A DNA stretch of 64,000 nucleotides from assembly GCA_050084985.1 (NCBI GenBank), contig JBITNC010000001.1, forward strand, positions 23,188,001 to 23,252,000, read 5' to 3'. The position numbers and the translations under genes are program-made. The DNA comes from Nageia nagi (Eukaryota; Pinophyta). Below are positions 25,080 to 35,254 of the stretch, one piece after another (position 1 is the first letter of the stretch; the number at the start of each line of letters is the position of its first letter). The notes under the pieces were generated by a model. That model saw only the letters and a list, made by a program, of their open reading frames with translations, was not told the origin of the DNA and searched no databases.

Positions 25080-25808
25080 AACCTCACTCCCCTTTGAAGG
25101 AACCTTCACCAACTTGATAGCATCCCTAAGCTTACATAATTAAGCTTTTAAGAGGGGCTTAATGAACAAATTAGCAAAGTTCAAGGTGGATAGATAATAC
25201 TCCAGATGTATGATGCCATCAAGAACCTTCTCCTTGATAAAATGGGCATAGATTTCCAAATTTTTTGTTCTCTAATAGAACATAAGATTCTTAACCAAAG
25301 AAATAGCTGACTAATTATCTGAAGAATCAAAGATGAGCCACCTTGATCATACCCTATTTTTTAAAAGATGCCTTAGCCAAATGGCTTTTTGGGATGCAAT
25401 AGACATGGCATGGTATTTAGTTTCTATGATGAAAAGAGAAATAGTAGGATACTTTTTAGAATCCCAAGAGATAGCACCTAAACTAATGTTAAACACATAT
25501 GGAGAGGTTGATTTCTTATCATCTCTATCTAAGAATCTAAGAATTTAAAGAGAATAAATGAAAGTAATTTAGAATACTTGAGAGCTAGATCTTTAGACCC
25601 TACAACATACTTTAAGATTTGCTTAACAACAATGAGGTGCTCAACATATGGTTTTTACATGAATCATGCCATCAGATTCATTAAAGAGGCAATATATAGC
25701 TTGAATATAGTCAAATACAAAAGACTACCAATTAATTACCTATAACCTATAGCATTAGCTAATTGAAAGTTAGACATCAAAAAAATAATGATTCCAAGAG
25801 AGATTAGG
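25080..25808 (-). pseudogene. Copia RNase H domain, downstream of the solo-LTR insertion
   Basis: Minus-strand reading: FQLANAIGYR, stop, LIGSLLYLTIFK, then VEHLIVVKQILKYVVGSKDL. It continues LRFLDRDDKKSTSPYVFNIS, LGAISWDSKKYPTISLFIIE and AIWLRHLLKN, and ends in LFIKPLLKA and LRDAIKLVKVPSKGSE. This is the Copia RNase H and C-terminal tail, with stops. It is the direct continuation of the RT at 26654-27480. Confidence 0.8.
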
Positions 25809-26653
25809 TGTAGACACCTAAAAATGTCCCCTTCTTAATTAGTAAACATTAAAATAATCATAACTCTTCGCAACATTATAAAATAAGTTTAAAAACCCTA
25901 TTATTGGATAGATCCTATCGAGTACAGGCGAAACGGGTGGTCACATGACTCTTTTTAGGTAAAATTGGCTATTAGGCAGTCAGTTAATATTGTCCCAAAG
26001 TTAAAGACCCAGTCACCAGCGACCCAAGTTAGTCACTGGCATTTTGATCCAGTCGTTGGTGTTCGTATGGTAAACACCAGTGACTCTGCAATAGCTGAAC
26101 AAGGAACCAAAATGGTGAGGGAAAGTCATAACATTTCATTTCTCCAAGATGAGGTGGATAGAGGGGTCAGTTATGACCTACGGTGGCTTTTCACTTCCTC
26201 TTTCCAGCCTTTGAATATCCCATCCAAAATCTATAAATACAAGTTAATACAAAGCAAATGAGAGAGAATCTTGACCCATTTTTAAAGTAGGGTAATGCTG
26301 TCAAAATCTTGTGAGCTCATATATTTTTATATTTTATGCTAGTTTCATTTCAATTCGTGTCATACATAGATGCTTTGATGTTATTGTCTTTTGTATGTGT
26401 GTAGGATTTGCAGGTTCATATCAAGGAAAGAAGCAAGCAAATCAAAAATAATGGAGATCTAATACTCTTATTTTGGCAAATAGCATTTGTAAAAGTCCCT
26501 TCTAAGGGCCAATTGTAGTCTTAATTGAAAATCAATATCATTTTACAATTATAACATGTTTATCTATTTTACATAATTTGAAGTTCAATGAAAGTTTAAG
26601 AATAATTTGTGTTTCATATTATTCTACATTCCAGCTTTATTTTCACTGCAACA
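25809..26653 (+). mobile_element. Gypsy-type solo LTR inside the Copia pol
   Basis: It starts TGTAGACACCTAAAAATG at 25809 and ends CTGCAACA at 26653 (845 bp). It is flanked by TTAGG (25804-25808) and CTAGG (26654-26658), a 5-bp target duplication with one mismatch. A TATA-like TATAAATAC lies at 26233-26241. The Copia pol reading stops at one edge and resumes at the other. No internal region remains, as expected after recombination between two LTRs. It is less AT-rich than its surroundings, so it is probably younger than its host element. Orientation assumes the TGTAGACACC end is the 5' end. Confidence 0.75.
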
Positions 26654-27480
26654 CTAGGATCGTAACATATCTATACTTCTCCATTCCAAATTTCTGTAAG
26701 ATGTTTGATGTATACTTAGATTGATTGAGATAAGTACAATATTTGTATTGATACACTTGCATTTCAAAATAGTAGTGCAAGAGACCAAGATTAGTTATTT
26801 TAAATATTATCTTAAGTTTGGATATGCACTCTTGAATTATTTCATTATTATTCTCAGTTAATAGAAGATCATCCACATAAAGGAGAATCAAGACCACATC
26901 TTTTCCCTAATTCAGCACATATGGATCGGAGTCAAAAAAATACTTAGAGAATCTAATGTCTATAAAGTACCCTAAAATCTTTCTGTACCAAGCTCTAGGT
27001 GCTTGCTTAAGTCCATATAATGACCTCTAGCTTGCACACAAAGAATTTTTATCTTCCATAATAAACCCTTCTGGTTGATTCATAAAGATTTCCACATCAA
27101 ATTCACCATTGAGAAATGCACTCTTGATGTTAAGTTTAAAAACTTTCCATCCTTGAGCTATAAAAAGAGCAAGGATAATTCTCACAATAAGCATATTTAT
27201 CATGGGAGCAAATGTTTTCTCATAATCTATACCATATTTTTGGGAAAAACCTTTGGCTACTAACTTTACCTTGTATTTCTTAATATCTCAAATAAAATTG
27301 AACTTGACCTTGTAGATCCACTTATTTCTAATCACATTCTTCTCATTGGGATGAGAAACCAAGTTCCAAGTTTTATTTTTCATAAATGCTTTATACTCCA
27401 CTTTCATAGCTTCCATCTAGCACTTATACTTAAAAGATTCTTTAAAGGTTTATGGCTCATGCTTGTTGTTAATCTTGGTA
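26654..27480 (-). pseudogene. Copia reverse transcriptase, composite element
   Basis: Minus-strand reading: KVEYKAFMKNKTWNLVSHPN, NKWIYKVKFNFI, stop, KLVAKGFSQKYGIDYEKTFA, GWKVFKLNIKSAFLNGEFDV, EIFMNQPEGFIMEDK and SLYGLKQAPRAWY. The catalytic block LILLYVDDLLL is intact (26865-26895), and ECISKLKIIFKITNLGLLHY follows. Only a few stops interrupt it. The YVDD motif is preserved here, unlike in the sister copy at 15.4 kb. The frame is cut by the solo LTR at 26653. Confidence 0.88.
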
Positions 27481-27539
27481 AATAAGGATTTATTCAAGTT
27501 CATACTCCTTTTAACCCTTTGTGTTAGAGAATTTTATTC

Positions 27540-28450
27540 CTAAGGTGACTTGACTACATCAATATCTAACCAACTATGTATAATTATAGAGTCCTTTGGA
27601 TCATCAACATCCTTATTAGAAGTAGATTCTTTAGGAAGTTCATTGAACTTTACATCCTTTAAAATAAAACATGGTTTTATAGGATAGAGATTAAATCCTA
27701 TAGCCTCTATGTTGACTATCATAACTCATAAAAATGCATTTTTTAGCTCTTTTATCTAACTTTTTTTTTCAAAAATAATGTAAGAGAATGCTTCACAACC
27801 AAACACCCTAAGGTGTGAAGTGTTAGGTTTTATTTTTAACCATGCCTTAAGAGGAGTTTTGCTCTAAACAACTTTTGTAGGACACTTTTTCAAGGTGTAA
27901 ATAGTAGTGGTTATAGCTTCACATCATAAGAAACTAGGAAGATTACCCAACATGCATATAGCCATCTCTATAACTATCTTATTTTTCTTCTCACAAACAT
28001 CATTCTATTGAGGAGTGTAAGGAATCATAAACTACCTTTTAATTCCATACATAGCACAATAGTCATTGAACTCATTACTATTATATTCATTCCTATTATC
28101 TAATCTCAACATCTTGATTTTAAGGTTAGTTTGATTCTCAACAAAAACCTTAAAAACCTTAAAACTCTTAAAGGTTTGATCCTTATACTAAAGTAGATAC
28201 CCAAAGTTCATTCTACTAAATTCATTAATGAAGGTCAAGATGTAAGATGCTCCTCCAAGTGACTTAGTCAGAAATAGACCCATCAAATCTAAATGCACAA
28301 GTTGAAAAGGTTGAGATGCTCTTGTTACCTTATCTTTTACAAACTTTTATCTATGCATCTTACCAAAAATGCACTTCTCATATAGACCAACTGAAGGAGA
28401 AATTGAAGGTAATCCTTCCATAAATTTTTGGTCTTTTATGACTTGAATAC
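27540..28450 (-). pseudogene. Copia integrase, composite element
   Basis: Minus-strand reading: LYEKCIFGKMHR, then VHLDLMGLFLTKSLGGASYI, INEFSRMNFGYLL, FKVFVENQTNLKIKMLRLDN, EYNSNEFNDYCAMYGIK and EKKNKIVIEMAICMLGNLPS. The first catalytic Asp (VHLDLMG), the second (RLDNRNEY) and the Glu (CEKKNKI) are all visible, so the DDE triad survives. The conserved PQQNGV stretch carries a stop, and the Gly of RxDNGxEF is Arg. The C-terminal part runs to about 27540. Confidence 0.85.
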
Positions 28451-28459
28451 TCTTATGGT

Positions 28460-29960
28460 TAAAGTGCACTAAATGTTAGTGCCAAAGATTACCTCTAGAA
28501 CACACACTTGTAGAAAGACACATCTTTAATAGAAATTGATCTACAATGTAGATATTATCTTTCATTGATCCTTTAACCAATATGGTAATTCTTTTCTTAA
28601 TACATCAAGATTGAGAGTCAAAATCAAAAGAGTACCCATTTCTAGTAACTTAGATTATAGATAGAAGGTTCATCTTTAACTTAGGAACATAGAGAACATT
28701 ATCAAGAACCTTTCTGTGAATCAACACACTTTCAATTCTTTGAACTTAAAGGGTAGAGTTATCACCTATCACAATTGCATCTTTTCTATACTTATGAAAG
28801 TTCTCAAACTTATCTTTTCAAAGCATAGGTGATTAGAGCAACCAGAGTCAACAATCCAAGTAGATAAAAAAATATGAGACATGGAGTAGAGCACCATAGC
28901 AAAATTAGCTTGAATATTCTTTTTTCCTTTGAAAGTTTTTACATTTCCATTACCTTTATTCTTTTTCTATCTTTTTTTTATAGTAATCAAATTTTTTATG
29001 ACCTTGGATGCCATAATAGTTACAATTACCATCAAAATTTTCTTTAGGATATGGATTATTTGCTTTACCTTTTCCATCTCTTTGCTTGAAGTGGTTGTTG
29101 TTACCATTCTTCTTATTGTTTTTGATGTTTTTGTTGTTGCCATTACCTCTTTTCTCAAACCTTTTAGAAGAAAAAGGATAATATTTCTTTTAATGGTTGA
29201 ACTTCTTCTTAAAAGGAGTTTTAGTTGCTCTAAGAGCAATATTATTATCCTTAAAAGAGAAAATCAACACTTTATTATAAAGGTTTTCTCATACTTCAAA
29301 AGATGCCTAGAAAGGTTATTAAGGAAGAATATTTCTTTATAATCAAGCCTTGTTTCCATAACCATTACAAAATTTTCAAACTTTGAAGAAAAGCTTTGAA
29401 GAATGATGGAGACCATGAACTGATCATTGATCTAATTACACCCACAAGCAATAAGTTGGATCCTTATCTTAATGATTTTGTTCAAGTAGATGGTAGCATT
29501 TTCATCTTCCCCTTGACGAGATTGAAATATATTTTGAATAATGGTAAACCTTTTCAAAATTTTTGAATCAAGAGAGGTTTGCTTAATCTTATCTTAAGCT
29601 TTCTTTATCGAGTTTGAAGAGGAAATCATCAACAGTACATCATCTGAAAATTGCATGAAAGATCATGGAGGTTGCCAACTCATTCTTTGTGTTGTAATTT
29701 TTTAGTGCCTTCTTATCTGTAGGAGGTACAAGGTTGTCATTCACTATTTTTCAAAGCTTCCTTGCTTGTAATTCAACTCTTATTTCAGGTTCTCAAATAC
29801 CAAATTTAGAACCATCAAGAATGTGTTTGGATAAAAAATATTCTCTAATTTGCTACATAAGAATGTGAAATAATAAGCATGTGGTTAAATAAATAATATT
29901 ATATATTTAAATTTTAACCAAGTAAGTAATACATGTTTCATTTAATTAACTAAGACATGA
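28460..29960 (-). pseudogene. Copia gag and protease, composite element
   Basis: The gag part reads KIVNDNLVPPTDKKALKNYN, TKNELATSMIFHAI, VDDFLFKLDKES, then IFQSRQGEDENATIYLNKI and SFSSKFENFVMVMETRLDYK. A lysine-rich stretch with a knuckle remnant (NYYGIQGHKKF) follows near 29010. The protease active site is TWIVDSGCSNHL near 28835-28870, with the catalytic DSG intact. The frame shifts several times. A long asparagine/threonine-rich minus-strand frame and its plus-strand mirror at 28929-29342 are by-products. Confidence 0.75.
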
Positions 29961-30049
29961 TTAATTTGATCACTAGTGCAAATGTTTTACAACTCAAATA
30001 ATATTCTATGTATCTAATTACATTTATCATCTCAAGAACTGTAGATGTA

Positions 30050-30545
30050 GAGTGATATTATTGAGGCTTATTTTTTTATCTAAAATTAGGCCTTCACCTA
30101 GATGTCCACACAAGAGGAGCCCAAGTACTACCAATCTTCAACCAGTTCACCTTTATCACTATTATATTTTTTCACAAGGAGAAGTACCTACTATTTTCCA
30201 AGGTTATGATATTTATTGGATTACCCAATTTATTAATATTGATTAGGTTTCAAGTTGTCTTTTTAAGTTATCAAGATAATCCTTGAATAGATATGCAAAC
30301 ATATGGTATCACTACACACATGTCTGTCCACCTATTGGAGTTATGTCCAAACCAACAAAGAACTTAAGGGAAATTGAAAAGTATGGACTTTTCACCATTT
30401 GGATCATTGAACTAAAAGGCTCTAGGATACCTATCCTCACCTCATGGCTCTCCAAACAAATCATATTGCAAAATGTATATGTGGATGTGTTTATTTTAGG
30501 GGGTTGCTTATATCAATGTTTGCATTTTTGTTTGCATGAGTAAAA
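30050..30545 (+). pseudogene. Unrecognised coding-like sequence inserted upstream of Copia gag
   Basis: Two plus-strand frames (30052-30243 and 30283-30540) read as one protein with a frame break. The first contains PSPRCPHKRSPSTTNLQPVH, LYHYYIFSQGEVPTIFQGYD and IYWITQFINID. The second contains NRYANIWYHYTHVCPPIGVM, SKPTKNLREIEKYGLFTIWI and SRIPILTSWLSKQIILQN. The amino-acid composition is protein-like, rich in Y, W, P and charged residues, and does not resemble translated AT-rich filler. It lies antisense to the surrounding Copia and is probably part of another inserted element. I do not recognise it. Confidence 0.35.
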
Positions 30546-30595
30546 AGTGAAACATGAAGTAAAGAGCATAGTTAAAATATCATCCACTTAAAATT

Positions 30596-32168
30596 TGAAA
30601 CCTAAGTATCCAATGGATTTTATTTATCAACCCCTAAAGAAAATCTTTACATCATTCCTAATTTTTCACAAGTCCATTCTTGCATAAGGAAGTAAATTGC
30701 ATCATAACTTAAGATTTTAAGTAATAAGTATAAGTATGCATCATTTTAAAAGTTGAAGTACTAAGCATAAGCATGCATCATTTTATCTTAAAAGTATGCA
30801 TCAAAGTAAGTTAAAAAAAATGCTCTTTTTTAAATAAAGAAATACATCATTTAACTCACAAAATTGAAGTACTAAGCATGCATTTAACTTTTAAGTAGAA
30901 AACATTGACTTAAAAATTTTAAGCCTTAGGTATGCATTATTAACTTAGTTTGCATTTATCTATCACTTTGTAAAAAAATACATAGCATTCATTAAAAACT
31001 TAAGAAGCATGCATTATTATATTTATATAAGCTAAAAAATAGATAGACATGTAATATTTTTATCTAAAATGCTATAGAAAAATTTAAGTGAAAAAAATAT
31101 ACAATTTTTCTCCTCTTTTACTTAAAAAAGATCCTTTAAAGATAGCATACTAGAGTACATTAGCAATTTTAACTAAGGAAAAAATAAAAAAATGTCATGT
31201 AAGAATTTTCCTTTCTCAAGGCTAAATGTAGTTGCAATAAATGAATTAAATTTTCTTCCTTATTCATCATGAGCTTCGTATGTAAGAATTAAATAGCTCT
31301 CTATTGCATGTAAATGCATTAAATCTAATTTTTAACTTTTTACTCCATGCTAAGTTAGTCATGATGGGAAAAAACTTTGCTTGTAAGAAGAAAAACAAAA
31401 TTAATGTCAGAGGTAGATGAAAGACAACATAAAAAATAATAAAAATAGAGAGGAGAAAGACCAAAAGAAATGGGCCAACTCAGAGAGGGCAATGCAAAAG
31501 GCATGAGGGTAAGTTTGCATGGGCAATGTGAGGTGGAGGATACATCCTTTCTCACTCTTTCTTCCATTTTTCCAATTTGGTGATGTTTACATATTTGTTT
31601 CCAAGCCTTTATGATCTGAGGTTGAGAAAGCATTAAATAGAAACTATTTTAGAGAGCATTGAGACCAAGCCCCATGGCTATGGAGGACTATGAATGCTCA
31701 TCTTCTAGTAGTAGGATTAGAAGGTAATGTGAGGATTCATCCCCATCACATCCAAGGTAGTAGAGTCAGAACTCAAAGTATATAATGAAGTGCTTGGGCA
31801 CCTCAGGGAGATGAGAAATGAAGCTATGAACTCCCCAAGGTTCAAAGAGGAACTTCATGTTTAGGGGGAGGAAAGACAACTTGCTAGAGAGGGTGTGATA
31901 CACAACATGCTAGAGGAGGGGGATAAGTATCAATAGAGGATAATAGGCAGCTGGTTTTGACTCCTACTATGGTCACCAATAAGCAATTGGGCTAGAAGGA
32001 TGGTGGCCTAGGGCAAAAAAAATGGCTAAAAAAATCTCACAGTGCCACGAGCTCATAATGAAATAATATACATGGGTTTTTAGCTCCCTTTTCATTTTGT
32101 GTATATATATATATTTTAGAAATAATAAATTTCTCTCCTTTTTTTTTGCATTTATGTAATAAAAAAAG

Positions 32169-32200
<32 letters not shown>

Positions 32201-32599
32201 TAAAAAATAGTGCTCTCAAAATAAACTAAGTGTAAAGATAAACTTGTCAAAGAAAATGAGAGCCCCTTTTTTAAAAACAAAATAAAAATCAATAAATGGC
32301 TTAGAGAGTAAAATGTAATATTTATATACTAATCTCAATTAACAATATGCTCATTAGAGGTTAGTATAAAATATAAATGCATCGTATTACTATTTTTAGC
32401 CAAATTTTGGAAAAAGAAATTAGCTAACACATGACTCAAAATATGTTAGTATCATTAGCAAAATAAGCCCAAAAGACAAAATGAAGGACATTGTACCTTC
32501 TCTTTACTTTACCTCACAATAAAGAGTAAGTTGAGGAATGAAGAAGAGCTTCTACACCAAGGATGTGAAGAGCAGCTTCCAAGGAGCTTTGATACCAAA
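30596..32599 (-). mobile_element. Possible remnant of a second minus-strand LTR element
   Basis: Sequence starting at 30596 (TGAAACC, then TATCCAATGGATTTTATT, AACCCCTAAAG, ATCTTTAC) resembles that starting at 32600 (TGAAAGAG, TCCAATGGATTTTGTTACT, AACCCTAAAAG, ATCTTTAC) for about 100 bp. The base pairs just before 32600 (32582-32598) read TTTGGTATCAAAGCTCC on the minus strand, a tRNA-iMet primer site. This suggests a 5' LTR end at 32600 and a related LTR end at 30596. Beyond 100 bp the two diverge, so LTR lengths and even pairing are uncertain. Between them, 31700-31975 has a coding-like plus-strand reading (EVLGHLREMRNEAMNSPRFK) of unknown identity. Confidence 0.35.
32169..32201. repeat. Compound (GT)n(AT)n microsatellite
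   Basis: About ten GT units run directly into about six AT units. A further short AT run lies at 32100-32111. Confidence 0.9.
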
Positions 32600-33400
32600 T
32601 GAAAGAGTCCAATGGATTTTGTTACTAACCCTAAAAGGATATCTTTACATAAATTCCATAATTTTCCCAACATAAGTTCACTATTTTTAAGAAGAGTAAA
32701 GTTATAGCCCCCCTTTTTATAAAAAAGTTGAACTTTAGCAAAAATAACATTGCAATTTAACCTTAAGAAAGAAAATTGATTAAAAAATTACCACATTTTT
32801 ACTCATCCTCTTTCGATATTAAAGGCACAAAAAATTGTAATTTTTCTTAAAAACAAAATGGCACTAAGAAAGAAAAAGGTTACTTCCCATTTTTACTCAT
32901 CCCCTAGATACCTTAAGTAAAACAAATTCCTAAGGATAAAGAATATTTTCATATGGAAGTGTTAAAAAAATTATATAAATTATATTTTAACACTTGAAAA
33001 CAATTCATCCTCCCTTTTGCAATTTTTACTTTAAAGGAAAAAACTAAAAAATTTCTCCCCTCCTTGAATAAAAAGGCAATGAAGAAAAACAATCTTCTTA
33101 ATTTTTAACACTTCAACGAAAATTACCAAAACTTTAGATTTACTATCACTAAAAAAAATTCCTTTTTTTAAATTATCGCATCTCCCACAAAATAATTTTT
33201 CTCCATTTGAACAAGGAAAATGAGTCATCATTGGTACATTTAACCCTTTTATTATGCTTGCAAGAAACATTTAATGAATTGCACTTTTATTATGAAATGT
33301 TAAAAAGGAATGTGTGCACTTAAATAAAAAATAGGGGGATGATTATATATTTCAAATTATGGAAAAAGGTGAACAACAAATTGTATTAAAAAAGAGAGAT
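32600..33400. other. AT-rich filler downstream of the putative LTR end
   Basis: It continues the possible LTR that starts at 32600, with many A/T homopolymers and no supported frame. The frame at 33031-33270 on the minus strand has no recognisable similarity. Confidence 0.4.
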
Positions 33401-34115
33401 GTTACTTAGGGGGCAGGGTAGAGGTGGCCTGAGGCGCGGTGGGAGGATTGAATAGCGTGAGTGGGAGGCCATGAGTATAGATGACCCACATAGCGAAGTG
33501 AGTAGTGTTGGGCGAACAAGGATTAACAAAAGAGGATGAGCAGGCCACGGGGCATGGTGGATGAGTAGGTGGTATCTTCGTCCATGAGCGAGCGGAGGTG
33601 GCATTGCTGGCCATAAAATGGGTGGAGGGAATAGATTGGGTGATGCAACCTCAATGTAGGTAGAGATTACTACGATAGTGTACAGGTTCGATGGGCCAAA
33701 ACATATTCAAAGCAACTAAAGTGGTTGTAAGAGTTTCAATCATAAGGTGGCGAATGTAGGGTGGTTTATCCACGAGGAGCAACCCATTGATGTAGAGGCG
33801 GGAGAACAAGATCACGGGCTGCACGTCGTTTGCCATCCCAGCGAGGGGGCCATAGGCTGAGGGCCACTAGTGGTCAGTGAAATGGAAAGAAGGTCCGTGG
33901 CTTAGTTGGTTGCACGCCTTCCTCCTTCAAAATGGCTAGTGTAGTGATAAAGGATTCTGTGTGGTGGGTTCTTCATATAGCCGCTCGGCCAAACCCTGCA
34001 ACAACGTGATGCGAGGGGGGAAAGAGGTCTGAGGGTGAAGGGATGGGGTTCGATCGACCACCACGGGTCGGCTAGGAGCTGGCCACCGCTCGGAGATAGT
34101 TGGCCCCCTTCGTTT
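33400..34115. other. GC-rich patch of unknown origin inside the composite element
   Basis: Composition changes abruptly near 33410 and again near 34112, from A/T homopolymer-rich sequence to balanced, G-rich sequence on the plus strand. Minus-strand frames are proline-rich: 33402-33614 contains RSWTKIPPTHPPCPVACSSS, 33651-33836 contains MANDVQPVILFSRLYINGLL and LVDKPPYIRHLMIETLTTTL, and 33936-34148 contains GPTISERWPAPSRPVVVDRT. They could be successive parts of one frameshifted protein, but no domain is recognised. It may be a captured host-gene or foreign fragment. It is not rRNA or tRNA by inspection. Confidence 0.4.
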
Positions 34116-34720
34116 ATTTATAATTGTTTTTTTAAAGTAACTTTTCAAAAACCAAAAACAAAGGTATTTCTTTTCAAAAAGTCCTAAAAAAAATTCAAAG
34201 ATTTGTTTGAAAAAATAGACAATCCCCCCTTTTTTAAACCAATTTAGTTTACAAAGATCTTTCCATACCTTTTTTTTAATATTTTATTTAAAAAAAATTA
34301 CATGTTATATATATATAATTTACCATACCCTTTTTAAAATATATATATACAATAAATTTGCAAACAAAAATTGTCATTTTAAAAAAAAATAATAATTGCA
34401 ATATTTAAACATAAACAAATCCAAAAAAAAATTACAAACTTAGTCAAATGCTCCTAATATATTGTTTACATTTACGTAAAAAAAAATTGCAACTACCATA
34501 AAAGGTTAGTATATGCAATTGTAACAATAATATATTTTTAAGTAAAATTTTATCAATAAAATTGTAACTAACATATAAACAATGTTAGTAACTCATGAGG
34601 TAAAAGAAAATAAATTTGAAAGAAAAAGGAAAAAAAAAAGTATACCTTCAAACCTTTTACCTCATCAAAGTAGATGGATTGGGATGAACCTTAAAGCAAT
34701 GTTGAGGAGGATCCTTCACA
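34116..34720. other. A/T homopolymer-rich sequence next to the Copia 5' end
   Basis: Long A and T runs and TATATA tracts without frames. The last 60 bp before the primer site (34681-34720) are normal Copia leader sequence. Confidence 0.4.
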
Positions 34721-34737
34721 CCAAGCTCTAATACCAA
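34721..34737 (-). promoter_or_regulatory. Copia primer binding site (tRNA-iMet, mutated)
   Basis: Minus strand reads TTGGTATTAGAGCTTGG, one base off the standard TGGTATCAGAGC, directly inside the LTR end at 34739. It orients the composite element. Confidence 0.8.
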
Positions 34738-34738
34738 G

Positions 34739-35254
34739 TGAAGTAATAAAGACTTAAACACTCAATTACTATATGCCCAAGATTATAAGAAAGATTACTC
34801 AAACAATAATAGTCAAAGCATAAACACAATAGCCAATCTCACAAATTTTACACACATATAAAGTGGTTCCTCTCATACAAGAGATTACATCCACTAACTA
34901 AGATCTTTCTCATTCATAAATACAACTCTCTTACAAGTTCTCTTTCTTCCTCTCCTAACACTAATCCTAGAGCATAACTTTGCTTCAAGTTTTGGTGTAT
35001 GATCTCAAGGAGAGGACCTTCTATTTATAGGCCAAAATCTTCCCTTGGATCACACTTTTAACCATTGCACAAATACAAGACATGCTCCTCCACCTTTTTA
35101 CTCAATAGGCATGCTCATAAGGAGGAGTGTAGGATAAGTTAGATTATTATATTCACTTAAATACTTAAGGTATCTAGGGATACCTATAAGTATTGATGAA
35201 TTTAGAAGGAAGAACAATACAAATCCTTACAATAATGCATTATACATTCCAACA
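34739..35254 (-). repeat. 5' LTR of the composite Copia
   Basis: On the minus strand it starts TGTTGGAATGTATAATGCAT at 35254 and ends ATTACTTCA at 34739 (516 bp). It holds GGCCTATAAATAGAAGGTCC (TATA box near 35022-35029), GTGGATGTAATCTCTTG and GGAACCACTTTATATG. It abuts the telomere-like block at its outer edge. Confidence 0.85.

Larger units (their letters stand above)
23856..35254 (-). mobile_element. Composite Copia element with nested insertions
   Basis: On the minus strand the order is 5' LTR (34739-35254), primer site (34721-34737), a 4.7-kb stretch filled with foreign sequence, gag (about 29960-29000), protease, integrase, RT, solo-LTR insertion, RNase H, polypurine tract and 3' LTR (23856-24362). 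Both LTRs belong to the family of the LTR at 17087. The span of 11.4 kb is about twice a normal Copia, explained by insertions at 25809-26653 and between 30.0 and 34.7 kb. A target duplication was not found: the bases outside 35254 are CGTAA and those outside 23856 do not match. Either the flank is eroded or the two LTRs come from two elements. Confidence 0.6.

Noticed and set aside
28929-29342. Long plus-strand frame of 137 codons, very hydrophobic, looking like a membrane protein
   Set aside because: It is the mirror of the lysine/asparagine-rich Copia gag end on the minus strand; the hydrophobic look comes from antisense AAA/AAT codons.
33400-34115. Ribosomal RNA or organelle DNA insertion
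   Set aside because: No conserved rRNA, tRNA or recognised plastid or mitochondrial gene words could be seen; only the base composition stands out.
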